This document shows, piece after piece, positions 7,635 through 17,494 of a stretch of DNA of 64,000 nt. The stretch comes from Psychrobacter immobilis (GTDB lineage Bacteria > Pseudomonadota > Gammaproteobacteria > Pseudomonadales > Moraxellaceae). The stretch covers positions 1-64,000 of the forward strand of contig NZ_CAJGZQ010000003.1 in assembly GCF_904846185.1 (NCBI RefSeq). Reading direction: 5' to 3'. The position numbers and the translations under genes were made by a program. Within the stretch, counting starts at the first letter, position 1. Every line of letters begins with the position of its first letter. Under the pieces are notes generated by a model, which had not been told where the DNA came from, made no database searches, and saw only the letters and a program-made list of their open reading frames with translations.

Positions 7635-9287
7635 CTAGGGCGATAACGCCAGTGCTTGGTCGATAATATTAAATCCTGCCTGAAGCTGTGCACGCGTTGG
7701 CGCATGACCACGGCGGAGCAGTTCAGAAAAGGCAACCAATTCTTTATCACGCCCTAAAGTGCTAGCCGCACTAGCACGTGTGTCTTCCCCATCATCATCA
7801 AAGTAGTATTCGATATAATCTAACGTATCTGGTGAACCAAACAAGATATTATGATCGGGTGTCGCAGCATGACCACTATAGCGTAAGCTCTTGCCATATT
7901 GCATCGTCCAAAAGAACGGGATGCGCGCGGCGAGCGAGTCAACATTATCATCATTCAATATCGCAGCCGCAGTCACTAAGCCATGTTGCAAGGCCACGCG
8001 CCAATGTTCGATGCGCATGCGCCCCATTTGTCCAGAAGCTTTCGCAATATCACCCAATGCATAGACCCCATCACGCAGCTGTAAATGCTCATCCACTTGC
8101 ACGCCATCTGGCGCATTTACTTCTTCGAACAGTTCTATACGTGGTGCTACGCCAGTCCCTAAAATCACGATGTCTGCATCAACTTGCTCACCATTTGCTA
8201 ATTTAATACCGCCAACTTGCGAAAAGGCTTGGTTTTCTTCTTCACTCTCAGACAGATTAACAACCCTTTTGACCTCAGCGATTTCATTGACCGTGGCATC
8301 AAAGACAAACTGAATGCCATTTTCTTCATGCAGCTTGATCAGCGCATTACTGACGGTTTCTGAGACGATATTTCCCATTACCCGATGCTCTTGTCCGATG
8401 ACCGTAATAGAAGCCGTCGTGCCTGCTTGTGCCAATGCGGAAGCGACCTCCATACCGATAAAACCAGTACCGATAATAACCACACGCTGGTCATGACTGG
8501 CCGCTTTTATCAATTTGGCATCATCCATACTACGCAGCGTATAAACGCCATCAAGCTCAGCCCCTTTAAAAGGCGGTATCTTTGGCTCAGCGCCTGTTGC
8601 AACCACTAAAAAATCAGCAGTTTGTCTGTCACTACAACCATTTTTATCTTTAATGATAATGGTACGTTCATTGGGCAATACTTCGCTGACGGTTTGATTT
8701 AAGCGCAACTTAATATCATGTTTGCTCGCCCAATCTGCACCGCCTAGTAGAAGCTTCTCTTCAGGCATATTGCCCGCTAAAAATGCTTTGGACAATAATG
8801 GACGGTTATAAGGGGCTTTATCATCAGCACTAATCAAGGTGATTTTGCCGCCATAGCCAGTGTTACGCAGCTGATGCGCTGTCATAAAACCTGCTGCGCC
8901 GCCGCCCACGATGAGAGTATGCGTCTCGATAAGCTTATCATTTGCAATCTTTTTGTCTATCTTCGCTGAGGTATTCACCGTTAAGCTGTCGCCGTTATCG
9001 GTCACTTCATATTGAGTCAAGCCTGCTGTCGCGACTGGCTCTAATAGCGTCCCATCACGGCTATCAAAAGTCGCATGATGCCAAGGACAGACCACGCGAT
9101 TGCCACAACGTAATCCTGTGCCTAAATCTGCGCCTGCGTGCGGGCATTTGCCATCGAACGCCTGAAACTCATCGTCGTCGCGGGTGATTAAAATGATACT
9201 ATCATCATCTTGCTTGTAAGATTTCATGCCGCCACTGGCAATATCGGCCTTATTAATAGTCACTGTGTCAATCGTTGTATTGGTCAT
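7635..9287 (-). CDS. Rieske-domain FAD/NAD(P) reductase (AIFM3-like)
   Basis: A 550-residue fusion. Residues about 5-110 form a Rieske [2Fe-2S] domain with ligands Cys48/His50 (CPH) and Cys67/His70 (CPWH). The rest is a ferredoxin-reductase-like flavoprotein: FAD motif IVGGGAAG near 127, the NYNRPLLSK-like APYNRPLLSK, NAD-binding IIGTGFIGMEVAS, second FAD motif VYALGDIAKA, and a reductase C-terminal domain. This architecture matches AIFM3-like proteins and oxygenase reductases, but no oxygenase gene is nearby, so the electron acceptor is unknown. An aaggaag ribosome site lies 7 bases before the ATG. Confidence 0.9.
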   Translation of the reverse strand: MTNTTIDTVTINKADIASGGMKSYKQDDDSIILITRDDDEFQAFDGKCPHAGADLGTGLRCGNRVVCPWHHATFDSRDGTLLEPVATAGLTQYEVTDNGDSLTVNTSAKIDKKIANDKLIETHTLIVGGGAAGFMTAHQLRNTGYGGKITLISADDKAPYNRPLLSKAFLAGNMPEEKLLLGGADWASKHDIKLRLNQTVSEVLPNERTIIIKDKNGCSDRQTADFLVVATGAEPKIPPFKGAELDGVYTLRSMDDAKLIKAASHDQRVVIIGTGFIGMEVASALAQAGTTASITVIGQEHRVMGNIVSETVSNALIKLHEENGIQFVFDATVNEIAEVKRVVNLSESEEENQAFSQVGGIKLANGEQVDADIVILGTGVAPRIELFEEVNAPDGVQVDEHLQLRDGVYALGDIAKASGQMGRMRIEHWRVALQHGLVTAAAILNDDNVDSLAARIPFFWTMQYGKSLRYSGHAATPDHNILFGSPDTLDYIEYYFDDDGEDTRASAASTLGRDKELVAFSELLRRGHAPTRAQLQAGFNIIDQALALSP

Positions 9288-9554
9288 AAGTCTTCCTTAA
9301 CAGTTATAATGATTCCCTGAATCAAACGTGTTGAAAATAACCCTATCGCATCGGCCAGTTTCAACGAAAAATACTATTCCCGATACGTTTATTTAAATGT
9401 TTTTTTAAAACGCTATCCATTGATAGTAGCAAGACACTTTCGCACACGCTATTTTTTTATATGTTTCCTGCGTTGCAAAACGTAATCGTTAACTGTTAAT
9501 CCCTATGCTTACCTATTCTTTTTAAATTTTATCCTCAACATAAAAGACGACTTT

Positions 9555-10841
9555 ATGACTTCTCGTGATGACATGACCGATATTAATGCTAGCCCTCAAT
9601 CCGCTCTTGAAAGTACTCAACCTGATAACGAGTTACCTGCTAATGGGTCGTTTAATAATGAGCAGTTTGATATGGCAAGTATCGATATTACCGCAGCGAC
9701 GGATACTGCCCAGTTACCGCAGCCTCTTCAACCACCTGTGCAGCAAGCAACCTATAAAGCCCACGCAACAGACTTTATCGTTAATGAGCTATTGCCGCTC
9801 GAATTCACCGGTGAAGGTGAGCATTTATGGCTGCATATCCAAAAATCAGGGATGAATACCGCTTATCTTGCCAAACTGCTGTCAGAGTGGGCAGAGATTC
9901 CTCTGCGTGATGTTGGTTATTCAGGTCTTAAGGATCGCCATGCATTGACAACCCAGTGGTTCAGCTTGCGAATTCCAAAAAAACAGCTGCCAGCGGCTGA
10001 GTTTGCACCAGTCGATATCGGAGCCAATGAATCGGTCACTATCCTCGACCAGCAATGGCACAACAAAAAGCTCAATCGCGGCACGCATCGCGCCAATCAA
10101 TTCATTATTACCTTGCGTGATATCCAATTTGCTGATTTTGATACAGCATTGCCAGCACCTGAGCAATTATTGTCGGCGAAGCAAGATGTCGAACAGCATT
10201 TAGCAAGCATCGCTATAAATGGCGTGCCAAATTATTTTGGCCCTCAGCGTTTTGGACGAAATGGCAATAATATTAGAGAAGCATTATCGCTGTTTGCGCG
10301 CCCACTACAGCAAAGTCGAGCACAACCCAAAAAGAGCAAACGCAAGCACGCGCCACGTGAGCAGAATACAATGGAGCTGTCTGCCGCACGTAGCTTAATT
10401 TTCAATGAGGTATTGGCAGTACGAGTGCGTGATGGCAGCTGGAGTACTGGGCTGGCAGGCGAAGTGTTTAACTTAGAGGGTTCAGGATCAATATTTACTA
10501 GCGAAGCCATAGACGACACGTTGCGTTCACGCCTTGAGACGGGTGACATCCATCCCACTGCTGCATTATGGGGCAAGGATAATGATAAAGTCAGCGGCAT
10601 GGCGGCAAGTACTGAGAAAAATGTGATTCAGCAAAATCCGCTACTGGCGCGCTTAGCCAATGGCTTAGAGCAGCGCGATGTAAAAGCACAGCGACGCGCG
10701 CTGCGCCTACCTATTGAAGCGCTGTCTTGGGAATGGCAGGATAAAGATAATAAACAGACATTGGTGCTCAAATTTACGTTAACGACAGGTAGCTTTGCCA
10801 CCAGTGTCTTGGCAAGCTTAGTAAAACAATTAATACACTAA
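9555..10841 (+). CDS. truD: tRNA pseudouridine(13) synthase
   Basis: A 428-residue TruD. The catalytic aspartate lies in SGLKDRHA (Asp127), and the family motifs NQFIITLR and VPNYFGPQRFGRNGNNI follow. TruD makes pseudouridine at tRNA-Glu position 13. The first 60 or so residues are a polar, low-complexity extension absent from E. coli TruD; if translation starts further in (ATG at 9573) only a few residues change. A 26-bp hairpin (10861-10886, arms ctatggca/tgccatag) lies just past the stop and overlaps the end of the convergent cyclase gene. Confidence 0.92.
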   Translation: MTSRDDMTDINASPQSALESTQPDNELPANGSFNNEQFDMASIDITAATDTAQLPQPLQPPVQQATYKAHATDFIVNELLPLEFTGEGEHLWLHIQKSGMNTAYLAKLLSEWAEIPLRDVGYSGLKDRHALTTQWFSLRIPKKQLPAAEFAPVDIGANESVTILDQQWHNKKLNRGTHRANQFIITLRDIQFADFDTALPAPEQLLSAKQDVEQHLASIAINGVPNYFGPQRFGRNGNNIREALSLFARPLQQSRAQPKKSKRKHAPREQNTMELSAARSLIFNEVLAVRVRDGSWSTGLAGEVFNLEGSGSIFTSEAIDDTLRSRLETGDIHPTAALWGKDNDKVSGMAASTEKNVIQQNPLLARLANGLEQRDVKAQRRALRLPIEALSWEWQDKDNKQTLVLKFTLTTGSFATSVLASLVKQLIH

Positions 10842-10873
10842 AGCGCATGCGACCCTTCGACTATGGCAGTTAG

Positions 10874-12331
10874 CTATGTGCCATAGAGCGCCTCAATATT
10901 ATTATTTTTTGCTGCCAACATCTCGTTGGCACTCACCACTTGATCACGGCCACGGCCTTTGGCTTCATACAAAGCCTTATCTGCCATACAAATTAAGCGC
11001 TGGCAAATATCATGAGGTAGCTGCACTGCGGGAATTTTACGATTCACGCGTTTGCTACTATACGAGGGGATTCTCTGCGATTTAGCAAGCGACTGCGAGG
11101 CATCCTTTTTATTCAGAGTTTCGCAGGCTTGTTTTATACAATTACGCTCGCCATGGGTCAGTGTATATAGCCCCAAGCTGGCAGTCACACTAAAGGCTGT
11201 ATCGTCATCGAGAATGATGACGTGTTTAGCGATAACACGCCGTAATTGTTCAGCAATTATCATAGCTGTGTCGTGCTTTGTATCTGGCAATACAATCAAA
11301 AACTCCTCACCGCCATAGCGACTCACGATTGTTTCATCAGTTAAAGACTGCAAGAGCGTCTGTGCGACCTCTACCAATACTCGATCCCCGATCTCATGAC
11401 CGTAACTGTCATTGACCTCTTTAAACCAATCCAAATCCAATAAAATAACGCTGATATCTTGATGGTCTTCTACTGACTTCAGCACCTGCTTCATTTGCAT
11501 CATCCCGTAACGGCGACTTTTGAGTTGAGTTAGCTCATCTTGATTGGCATGCTGCAGAATTTCCTTTTTACTGTCATCTAATATTAGCAACAAAGTACGA
11601 AACATATAGATAATAAAAATAGCTTTTGGTAGCGCCATATAAATATGTGTAGAACGCCAAAAAAAAGCGGAAGATCGGCGCAATTGATCAACACTGTCCC
11701 AGTTTAGTGTGCCATTTTGAAAAATAGAGGCAGAGATGGCGTTTTCGATTGTCGTAATTTCACTATAATTGATATAACTATAATAGGTATCAAGAGGAAT
11801 GACTGTGAGCGTCATTTGACGCAGATTGGGCAAAGTAACGCCAAGATAAGGAATAAATGTGACTGCCAGAATGACGGCTGCGTGCCCTAAAAATGCTCTC
11901 CATACATAGCGCCGACGTATAAGCATCATCCCCAATATCGCACCGCCGACTAAAGAGACGCCTGCGACCAAGCTACTATGTCCTAAAACTAAAATAACCA
12001 TTGCAATATAAGCACTATAGACCGTAATTAATATGCCTTGCCACTTATACAAATTGCTATTGGCTTTTTTGACAGGTGAAAAACGACTGGTCATCCATAA
12101 TAAAAACAAAGCTACCAGTGTCACGCCGAACCATAGTGGATAAAGCAGGGCTATATCAACATAGGTATCATAAACATCACGGCGCCACCAAACAAATAAG
12201 CACCATAGCCAGTGTAAAGATACCTCCATCACCATAAATAAAGCCAGTAATGACGTTTTATCAGCAGCTTGCCACTCAAAAATTGCTTGAGATAGCTTGG
12301 TGTAGCCTAGATGAGATATCGATACAGCCAT
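10874..12331 (-). CDS. membrane diguanylate cyclase (GGDEF)
   Basis: A 485-residue protein. About six to seven hydrophobic segments fill residues 25-250; a GGDEF domain follows from about 263 (DELTQLKSRR) with the active loop RYGGEEF (338-344) and the metal-binding DLDWFKEVND. It should make cyclic di-GMP from GTP. The product-inhibition RxxD site normally five residues before the loop is missing (SLTD instead). About 45 residues of Ser/Lys-rich sequence (395-440) are inserted between the ASLGLYT strand and the final MADKALYEAKGRGRD helix. The N-terminal sensor domain is not recognised. Confidence 0.88.
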   Translation of the reverse strand: MAVSISHLGYTKLSQAIFEWQAADKTSLLALFMVMEVSLHWLWCLFVWWRRDVYDTYVDIALLYPLWFGVTLVALFLLWMTSRFSPVKKANSNLYKWQGILITVYSAYIAMVILVLGHSSLVAGVSLVGGAILGMMLIRRRYVWRAFLGHAAVILAVTFIPYLGVTLPNLRQMTLTVIPLDTYYSYINYSEITTIENAISASIFQNGTLNWDSVDQLRRSSAFFWRSTHIYMALPKAIFIIYMFRTLLLILDDSKKEILQHANQDELTQLKSRRYGMMQMKQVLKSVEDHQDISVILLDLDWFKEVNDSYGHEIGDRVLVEVAQTLLQSLTDETIVSRYGGEEFLIVLPDTKHDTAMIIAEQLRRVIAKHVIILDDDTAFSVTASLGLYTLTHGERNCIKQACETLNKKDASQSLAKSQRIPSYSSKRVNRKIPAVQLPHDICQRLICMADKALYEAKGRGRDQVVSANEMLAAKNNNIEALYGT

Positions 12332-12692
12332 AGTAGGGCTACCGCAAATATTGAAAGTTATTAAGTCGACATTAAAACCATTAAATAAAAATCAAAAGCC
12401 TGAATCAACAATAATAAATGATATGACTTTTTACCTTATATCATTCCCAAAACTTAAGTAGATAAGAATGCGAGTGTCGGTACTACATTTTGTCAACTAA
12501 ATAGGAGTTAACCCCGACAATTTCATTTGTAAAAATGAATCCCACTCATCTAGTGTGGCAATTTCTGTCGCAGTTATCAATCTATTTAGTGCCTTCATGC
12601 GTCAATATATGACGTATGTTTTTTGGATAACCTGTCAATTGATGTTTGAGCTTAGTCAACATTTAAAACTGTACTCAGCAATGAATTTTTGG
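12332..12692. other. intergenic region upstream of the cyclase
   Basis: About 360 bp between two minus-strand genes, AT-rich, probably with the cyclase promoter. A weak inverted repeat (aatgatat / atatcatt, 12417-12445) is present. A plus-strand ORF from 12555 runs into the antisense of the next gene and is not accepted. Confidence 0.5.
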
Positions 12693-13574
12693 CTAAGAAA
12701 ACATTGCAAAAGACTGCCAAACTCCCTGCTGATCAGGGTTCATTGTCGGTACATCACCCAAACGACGCCACGGCATATTGCTACCATGAAAGTCACTACC
12801 GATCGAGGCGACAAGATTGTGGGCAGCGATACTGCGATCAACCATTCTGCGAGTACTAACCGGTTCGCTATTCGACGGCAGCTCACAAGCATCGCCACCA
12901 AGACCAGCAAACTCTTCAATCAGTTTACGGACTCGTGTTGCTGAAAGCTGATAGCGCGTGGGATGCGCCAACACCGCCTTGCCACCACAAGCATGGATCA
13001 GCTCAATGCCGTCAGCCATGCTCAGTGCATCAATCGCCACATAAGCAGGCTTATTATCTGCCAAATACTTATCAAAGGCTTTTTGTACTGTCTTGACTTC
13101 ACCGCGCTCAAACAATACTTGACCAATATGCGCACGCCCGACCGCTTGTGGATTGCCGCCAGCTTTATCAAGTACGGCTTGCCACAGCTCATCATAGTTA
13201 ATATCCAATAGCGCGCTGAGCTTTTCAGTGATTCGCTGACCACGCGTGGCACGGCTATCCTGTAATTGCTGCAGCGTTGCATGCATTTTTTCGCGATCGG
13301 TAAAATCTAGCCCCAGCACATGGATGATTTTATTGGTTGATTTATTTTTGCCATAACCACCAATAAGTGTGTGCTCACAGCTTATCTCAACCCCATTAAT
13401 CAGCTGCATATCGCAGGCAATGGCAGCCGCACGCGCCTCATCAATTCCTGCCAGCGTATCGTGATCAGTCAATGCCAATACATTGACGCCGGCCGCATGG
13501 GCGCGCTGCACTACTTCCGTTGGTGCATAAGTACCATCAGAGCAAGTGCTGTGACAATGTAAATCGAATTTCAT
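12693..13574 (-). CDS. rnm: PHP-domain 5'-3' exoribonuclease/phosphatase (RNase AM type)
   Basis: A 293-residue PHP phosphoesterase. Metal-binding motifs are visible: DLHCHSTCSDG (4-14), LTDHDT (36-41), GVEISCEH, LAHPTRY and the C-terminal GSDFHG. Size and motif order match E. coli YciV/Rnm (formerly TrpH), which removes 5' nucleotides from RNA and acts on 3',5'-bisphosphates. It is divergent from yciB, sharing a 221-bp promoter region with a perfect palindrome. The gene symbol is assigned by similarity of motifs and length. Confidence 0.82.
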   Translation of the reverse strand: MKFDLHCHSTCSDGTYAPTEVVQRAHAAGVNVLALTDHDTLAGIDEARAAAIACDMQLINGVEISCEHTLIGGYGKNKSTNKIIHVLGLDFTDREKMHATLQQLQDSRATRGQRITEKLSALLDINYDELWQAVLDKAGGNPQAVGRAHIGQVLFERGEVKTVQKAFDKYLADNKPAYVAIDALSMADGIELIHACGGKAVLAHPTRYQLSATRVRKLIEEFAGLGGDACELPSNSEPVSTRRMVDRSIAAHNLVASIGSDFHGSNMPWRRLGDVPTMNPDQQGVWQSFAMFS

Positions 13575-13660
13575 AAGAGAAGCCTTAGCATTAAAAATTA
13601 AAAGTGTAGAAAATAAAAAATGAGCACATTGGCAATAAGCCGTTATATTTGGCAGTTGTC

Positions 13661-13681
13661 ATGATTATGAGTCATAATCAT
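13661..13681. promoter_or_regulatory. perfect 21-bp palindrome, candidate operator
   Basis: Arms atgattatga and tcataatcat are perfectly complementary around one central g. It lies in the divergent rnm/yciB intergenic region, with an extra half-site (atgattat) near 13712. It has the shape of a dimeric repressor site and has no U-tract. Confidence 0.5.
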
Positions 13682-13795
13682 CAGATATTGCTACGCAGGC
13701 CTGTGATATCGCATGATTATCGTGTTGATTGCTTTTTTTTGGCGCAGTAGACGTGTAAACTACCCCATACGTTTTTGTCGGACATCCCCTTTGCT

Positions 13796-14347
13796 ATGAA
13801 AGCTTTATTAGACTTTATTCCTTTAATTGCCTTTTTTATTGCTGCTCGCTACAGTGGTATCCTAGCGGGGGCAGGTGCGTTGCTCATCGCCACTATCATT
13901 GTTTATGCCATTCATTTTATTCGCCAAAAAGGCACGTTTGATAAACAGCAATGGGTTGTCTTACTATTAACCATTTTGTTTTGTGGTGGTACTTTATTAT
14001 TGCGTGATGATATCTATCTTCGTTGGAAGTCACCCATTATCAACGGTATCTTTGCACTAACACTTCTGGTGAGTGCTGCGATTAATAAGCCACTGATGCA
14101 ACTGGCGATGAAAGATGTTTTTTTGCTAACGATGAGTGGTTGGAAAAAACTCACTCTCGCTTGGGCACTATTCTTCGCCTTTATGGGCATACTGCATTAT
14201 ATCACAGCGTTTACGATGTCAGATGAGGCATGGATTAACTTTAAAACTTATGGCTGGATTCCGATTATGTTGGTGTTCGTCATCGCCCAGTTTGCCGTAT
14301 TAAAAAAGCACCTCAACCCTGCGCTCACGGATAAAACCGTCAAATAA
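13796..14347 (+). CDS. yciB: inner-membrane septation protein A family (YciB)
   Basis: A 183-residue protein of the YciB/IspZ family: start MKALLDFIPLIAFFIAAR, five to six membrane helices, and the conserved LTMSGWKKLTLAWALFF block near residue 107. YciB affects envelope integrity and septation in E. coli and Shigella. The reading frame is also open from a TTG at 13775, but the family-typical start is the ATG used here. No strong ribosome site is visible. It precedes the YciI-like gene, a common pairing. Confidence 0.92.
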   Translation: MKALLDFIPLIAFFIAARYSGILAGAGALLIATIIVYAIHFIRQKGTFDKQQWVVLLLTILFCGGTLLLRDDIYLRWKSPIINGIFALTLLVSAAINKPLMQLAMKDVFLLTMSGWKKLTLAWALFFAFMGILHYITAFTMSDEAWINFKTYGWIPIMLVFVIAQFAVLKKHLNPALTDKTVK

Positions 14348-14356
14348 TACTCAATT

Positions 14357-14396
14357 TATCATTTTCTATCATTTTCTATCATTTTCTATCATTTTA
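14357..14396. repeat. 4 x 10-bp tandem repeat after yciB
   Basis: Four consecutive copies of tatcattttc (last copy tatcatttta), beginning 10 bp past the yciB stop. Confidence 0.9.
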
Positions 14397-14515
14397 TAAT
14401 AAAGCCAATACTATTTCTAAATGCCAATAGCGACAATCATTAATCGCAATTAGCTCGGGCGCATTAAGCAAAACACTTTAAATTAATCATAATTTTTATT
14501 AATCAAGGAAGTCTC

Positions 14516-14845
14516 ATGTCCTTATTTGCCATTATTGGTCATGACGTGGCCAATAGCAGCGCACAACGTCAGATTACCCGTGCTGAACATGTCGAACGCT
14601 TGCAAGCTTTAGATCATGACAATCGACTGATTATCGCTGGTCCAACACCCATCGAGCATGGCAAAGGTGAGATGTCAGGCAGCTTAATTATTGCTGACTT
14701 TGACTCTGCAGAAGCAGCGCAAGCATGGGCAAACGATGAGCCTTACTTACGTGATGGCGTGTACAGTCACGTAGATATCAAACCCTTTATCCATACATTG
14801 CCAAAAGCGGATGACAGCGCATCAGTTAAAGTAGCAAAATCGTGA
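14516..14845 (+). CDS. YciI-family protein
   Basis: A 109-residue protein of the YciI/YCII fold (ferredoxin-like, dimeric). Seen: a first strand LFAIIGHDV, AEHVERLQALDHDNRLIIAGPTP-type core, the DFDSAEAAQAWANDEPYL helix, and the HVDIKPF strand. The catalytic-looking His and Asp positions of the family are present, but the reaction is unknown. A strong aaggaag ribosome site precedes the ATG. The stop overlaps the start of the next gene (GTGA), so both are translated together. Confidence 0.88.
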   Translation: MSLFAIIGHDVANSSAQRQITRAEHVERLQALDHDNRLIIAGPTPIEHGKGEMSGSLIIADFDSAEAAQAWANDEPYLRDGVYSHVDIKPFIHTLPKADDSASVKVAKS

Positions 14846-15282
14846 TTCAGTGCCTATCTTTGTTAAAAAGTCGCTCTTATCAGCGTAGCATTGTTAGTAT
14901 GATTTTTATGGCTACTGTTTCAGCACAGTCTGCGCCGACGGTGACAACTATCGATGTGGCTGATCCAACACTCACGACACCCGTGCCAGCTCAACCAATA
15001 TCGACCGCTCAACCAACAAAAAACTCAGTGATGAATATCAGCGATACATTGGCGGCGCAATTACAACCATCTGATAAGGCGTTATCCGATGCCAATCAGC
15101 AGCTATTAAGCCGTAATGCACAGTTGCAGCGCGAGTTGAATGACTTGCAAACTCAAGTGAATGTTTTGGTCTACGAGAGCAAAGGTCAGCTTTTTTTATA
15201 CGGTGCATTTACTGTCTTAATTAGCTTACTGGTCGGTATTTTCATTTCTTGGTTGGTGTTTGTCCGCCGTGAACGCTGGTAA
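14842..15282 (+). CDS. coiled-coil protein with C-terminal membrane anchor
   Basis: A 146-residue protein starting at GTG inside the stop of the YciI-like gene. An N-terminal hydrophobic signal (about 14-30, ending in SAQSA) is followed by a Thr/Pro-rich stretch, a coiled coil (about 78-112: AQLQRELNDLQTQVNVL) and a C-terminal transmembrane helix ending in RRERW. The layout recalls YgiM/TIGR04211-type proteins but without their SH3 domain. Function unknown; the 4-base overlap points to a link with its neighbour. Confidence 0.7.
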   Translation: MIQCLSLLKSRSYQRSIVSMIFMATVSAQSAPTVTTIDVADPTLTTPVPAQPISTAQPTKNSVMNISDTLAAQLQPSDKALSDANQQLLSRNAQLQRELNDLQTQVNVLVYESKGQLFLYGAFTVLISLLVGIFISWLVFVRRERW

Positions 15283-15326
15283 CTAGTACCACGCGCTTTT
15301 TATTGATTTATCTTATGTGACTGTCT

Positions 15327-17477
15327 ATGTCTAAATCCATGTTCGAATCAAAAGATACTGATACACCGTCGACACCCTCCAAAAACACTCAGTCACTAAG
15401 CATTCACTCATCAAATATCACCCCTGCCAAGATTGATTGGCAGATGGATGATACGGGTAATAAAGTGCCGGTATCGGGTGAGTTTGGTGATGTTTACTTC
15501 TCAAATGCTGATGGTTTAGCGGAATCGCGTCATGTGTTTTTGGTGCACAATCAACTACCTGAACGACTGACCAATCTTGCACCAAAGCAATGCTTTACGA
15601 TTGCTGAATTGGGCTTTGGTACTGGACTGAATTTTCTCGCTACATGGCAGCTATGGCGACAGCTGCGGGATATACACCCTCAATTAGCAACTGCAAAACT
15701 GCATTTTATTACCACTGAAAAGTTCCCGATACCCCTTACCGACCTTACCCAAATACTTGCCTTATGGGGACAGCGCGCGCCTGAATTGACAACACTGATT
15801 GAGCTATTATTAGCGGCCTATCCGCCTCTTATCGCGGGCTGTCATCGTTTGAGTTTCTTTGATGATAATTTGACCGTTGATATATGGTTGGGTGACGCAG
15901 CTGAGAGCTTAGCCAAACTATCAAGTAACTCTTCTAGCTCGCATGTACCTTATGTTGACGCTTGGTTTTTAGATGGTTTTGCGCCCTCTTGCAATAGTAC
16001 CTTGTGGGCGGATAGTATTTTTGCACAAATGCAGCGTTTATCACGCCCCAATACAACTGCCGCCACCTATAGCTGTGCCGGTATCGTCAAACGTGCGCTG
16101 CAAGATTGTGGCTTTCAGATCAAAAAAGTGAAAGGCTTTGGTCGTAAGAACGAAATGCTAACGGCGATCATGTTGGATACCATAAACTTAACTGACAATA
16201 ATAATGGCAACAATAGTAAAAACATAACCTCTTACAATAATGCTAGCACCGCTGCGCCCGACAACGATAGCCAATCTGCCAAACCCACTGACAACCTGCC
16301 CGCCCATAGCATTGTCATTGGCGCTGGCGTTTCAGGGCTATTAACGGCTTGGTCATTGGCCAATCGTGGTATTCAAGTCACCTTGCTAGATAAATCAGCA
16401 CCTTTGGCGGGCGCATCAGGCAACCCTCGTGCTCTGCTCGCTCCCAAGATGACGCCCATTCATCATGTCGATGAACATTTGCATACCATAGGCTATCTCT
16501 ATAGCAGCAGGCTATATCGATGCTTAAATGTAGACGCTGAAAAATCAGCATTAGTGCCAATACTTGAACCAACGGGCGCTCTTGATCTGCTTATGAAAGC
16601 CAATATTGGCACAGAGCAAATCGCTGATTATCCCGATGAGATGGCCACCACACTATCCCATGAGCAGGCGCAAACTGTCAGCGGGTTAAAAACACAGGAT
16701 TTATCAGAGAATTTATATTTACCACAGTCTGGCTTGGTCAATCCACAAGCATTAAAAGATACTATCCTAATGCATCCGCTCATCCACTTTCAGCAAGTAG
16801 ACGTTAAGAGTATTAGCGAAACAAAAGAAAGTGTTTGTATCGCAGGCAATAATCAGGATAAGCAGACGATATCCATTAGCGCTGATAATGTGGTCATTTG
16901 TGCAGCTTTTGAGAGTCATCAACTGGACAAGCGTATTTTTGATTGTCGTAAAATTCGTGGTCAGCTTTCTTGGTTTACGCCCACAACCGAGCAGCTCACC
17001 ATATTGCCCAAAATACCGCTTAAATACAGCGGTTACTGTGCGTTATTTACCGTGCAAACAGGCGATGCACAATTGAACGATGTTGTAGAACAGCAATCTC
17101 AGTTTTTATTAGGCGCAAGCTTTATACGTAATGATACCGACATAGATATCCGCACAGAAGAGCATCAGATTAGCCGCGACAAACTAGTGACTGCCATTCC
17201 TGAGATGGACTCGATTATTCCAACAGATATTAGTTTGTGGCAAGGACGGGCGGGGATTCGCACGCAAACGCCTGATTATCACCCCATCGTTGGAGCGTTA
17301 GCAGACAGCAAACGAACTTGGGTGATGAGTGCCATGGGTGCTAAAGGGTATGCCATCGCACCAATATGTGCTGAAGCATTAACAGATATGATGTTAGGAG
17401 CATTTGCCCCCTTATCAACAGCGATGCTTGCGCGCCTGTCGCCAAATCGTACGCGTTTACAAACACCGCTTACTTGA
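15327..17477 (+). CDS. mnmC: bifunctional tRNA mnm5s2U biosynthesis enzyme
   Basis: A 716-residue fusion. The N-terminal half (about 30-285) is the SAM methyltransferase MnmC2, with [18 protein letters not shown] and [13 protein letters not shown]. The C-terminal half (about 325-700) is the FAD oxidoreductase MnmC1, with [14 protein letters not shown] as the dinucleotide fold and [17 protein letters not shown] near the end. Together they convert cmnm5s2U to nm5s2U and then mnm5s2U at the wobble base of certain tRNAs. An Asn-rich linker (about 290-320) joins the halves. Convergent with the next gene, 17 bp apart. Confidence 0.95.
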   Translation: MSKSMFESKDTDTPSTPSKNTQSLSIHSSNITPAKIDWQMDDTGNKVPVSGEFGDVYFSNADGLAESRHVFLVHNQLPERLTNLAPKQCFTIAELGFGTGLNFLATWQLWRQLRDIHPQLATAKLHFITTEKFPIPLTDLTQILALWGQRAPELTTLIELLLAAYPPLIAGCHRLSFFDDNLTVDIWLGDAAESLAKLSSNSSSSHVPYVDAWFLDGFAPSCNSTLWADSIFAQMQRLSRPNTTAATYSCAGIVKRALQDCGFQIKKVKGFGRKNEMLTAIMLDTINLTDNNNGNNSKNITSYNNASTAAPDNDSQSAKPTDNLPAHSIVIGAGVSGLLTAWSLANRGIQVTLLDKSAPLAGASGNPRALLAPKMTPIHHVDEHLHTIGYLYSSRLYRCLNVDAEKSALVPILEPTGALDLLMKANIGTEQIADYPDEMATTLSHEQAQTVSGLKTQDLSENLYLPQSGLVNPQALKDTILMHPLIHFQQVDVKSISETKESVCIAGNNQDKQTISISADNVVICAAFESHQLDKRIFDCRKIRGQLSWFTPTTEQLTILPKIPLKYSGYCALFTVQTGDAQLNDVVEQQSQFLLGASFIRNDTDIDIRTEEHQISRDKLVTAIPEMDSIIPTDISLWQGRAGIRTQTPDYHPIVGALADSKRTWVMSAMGAKGYAIAPICAEALTDMMLGAFAPLSTAMLARLSPNRTRLQTPLT

Positions 17478-17494
17478 AATGTTTAGTCAAAGGT

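Noticed and set aside
12555..12944. 129-codon plus-strand ORF
   Set aside because: Half of it is antisense to the PHP gene, which has clear family motifs.
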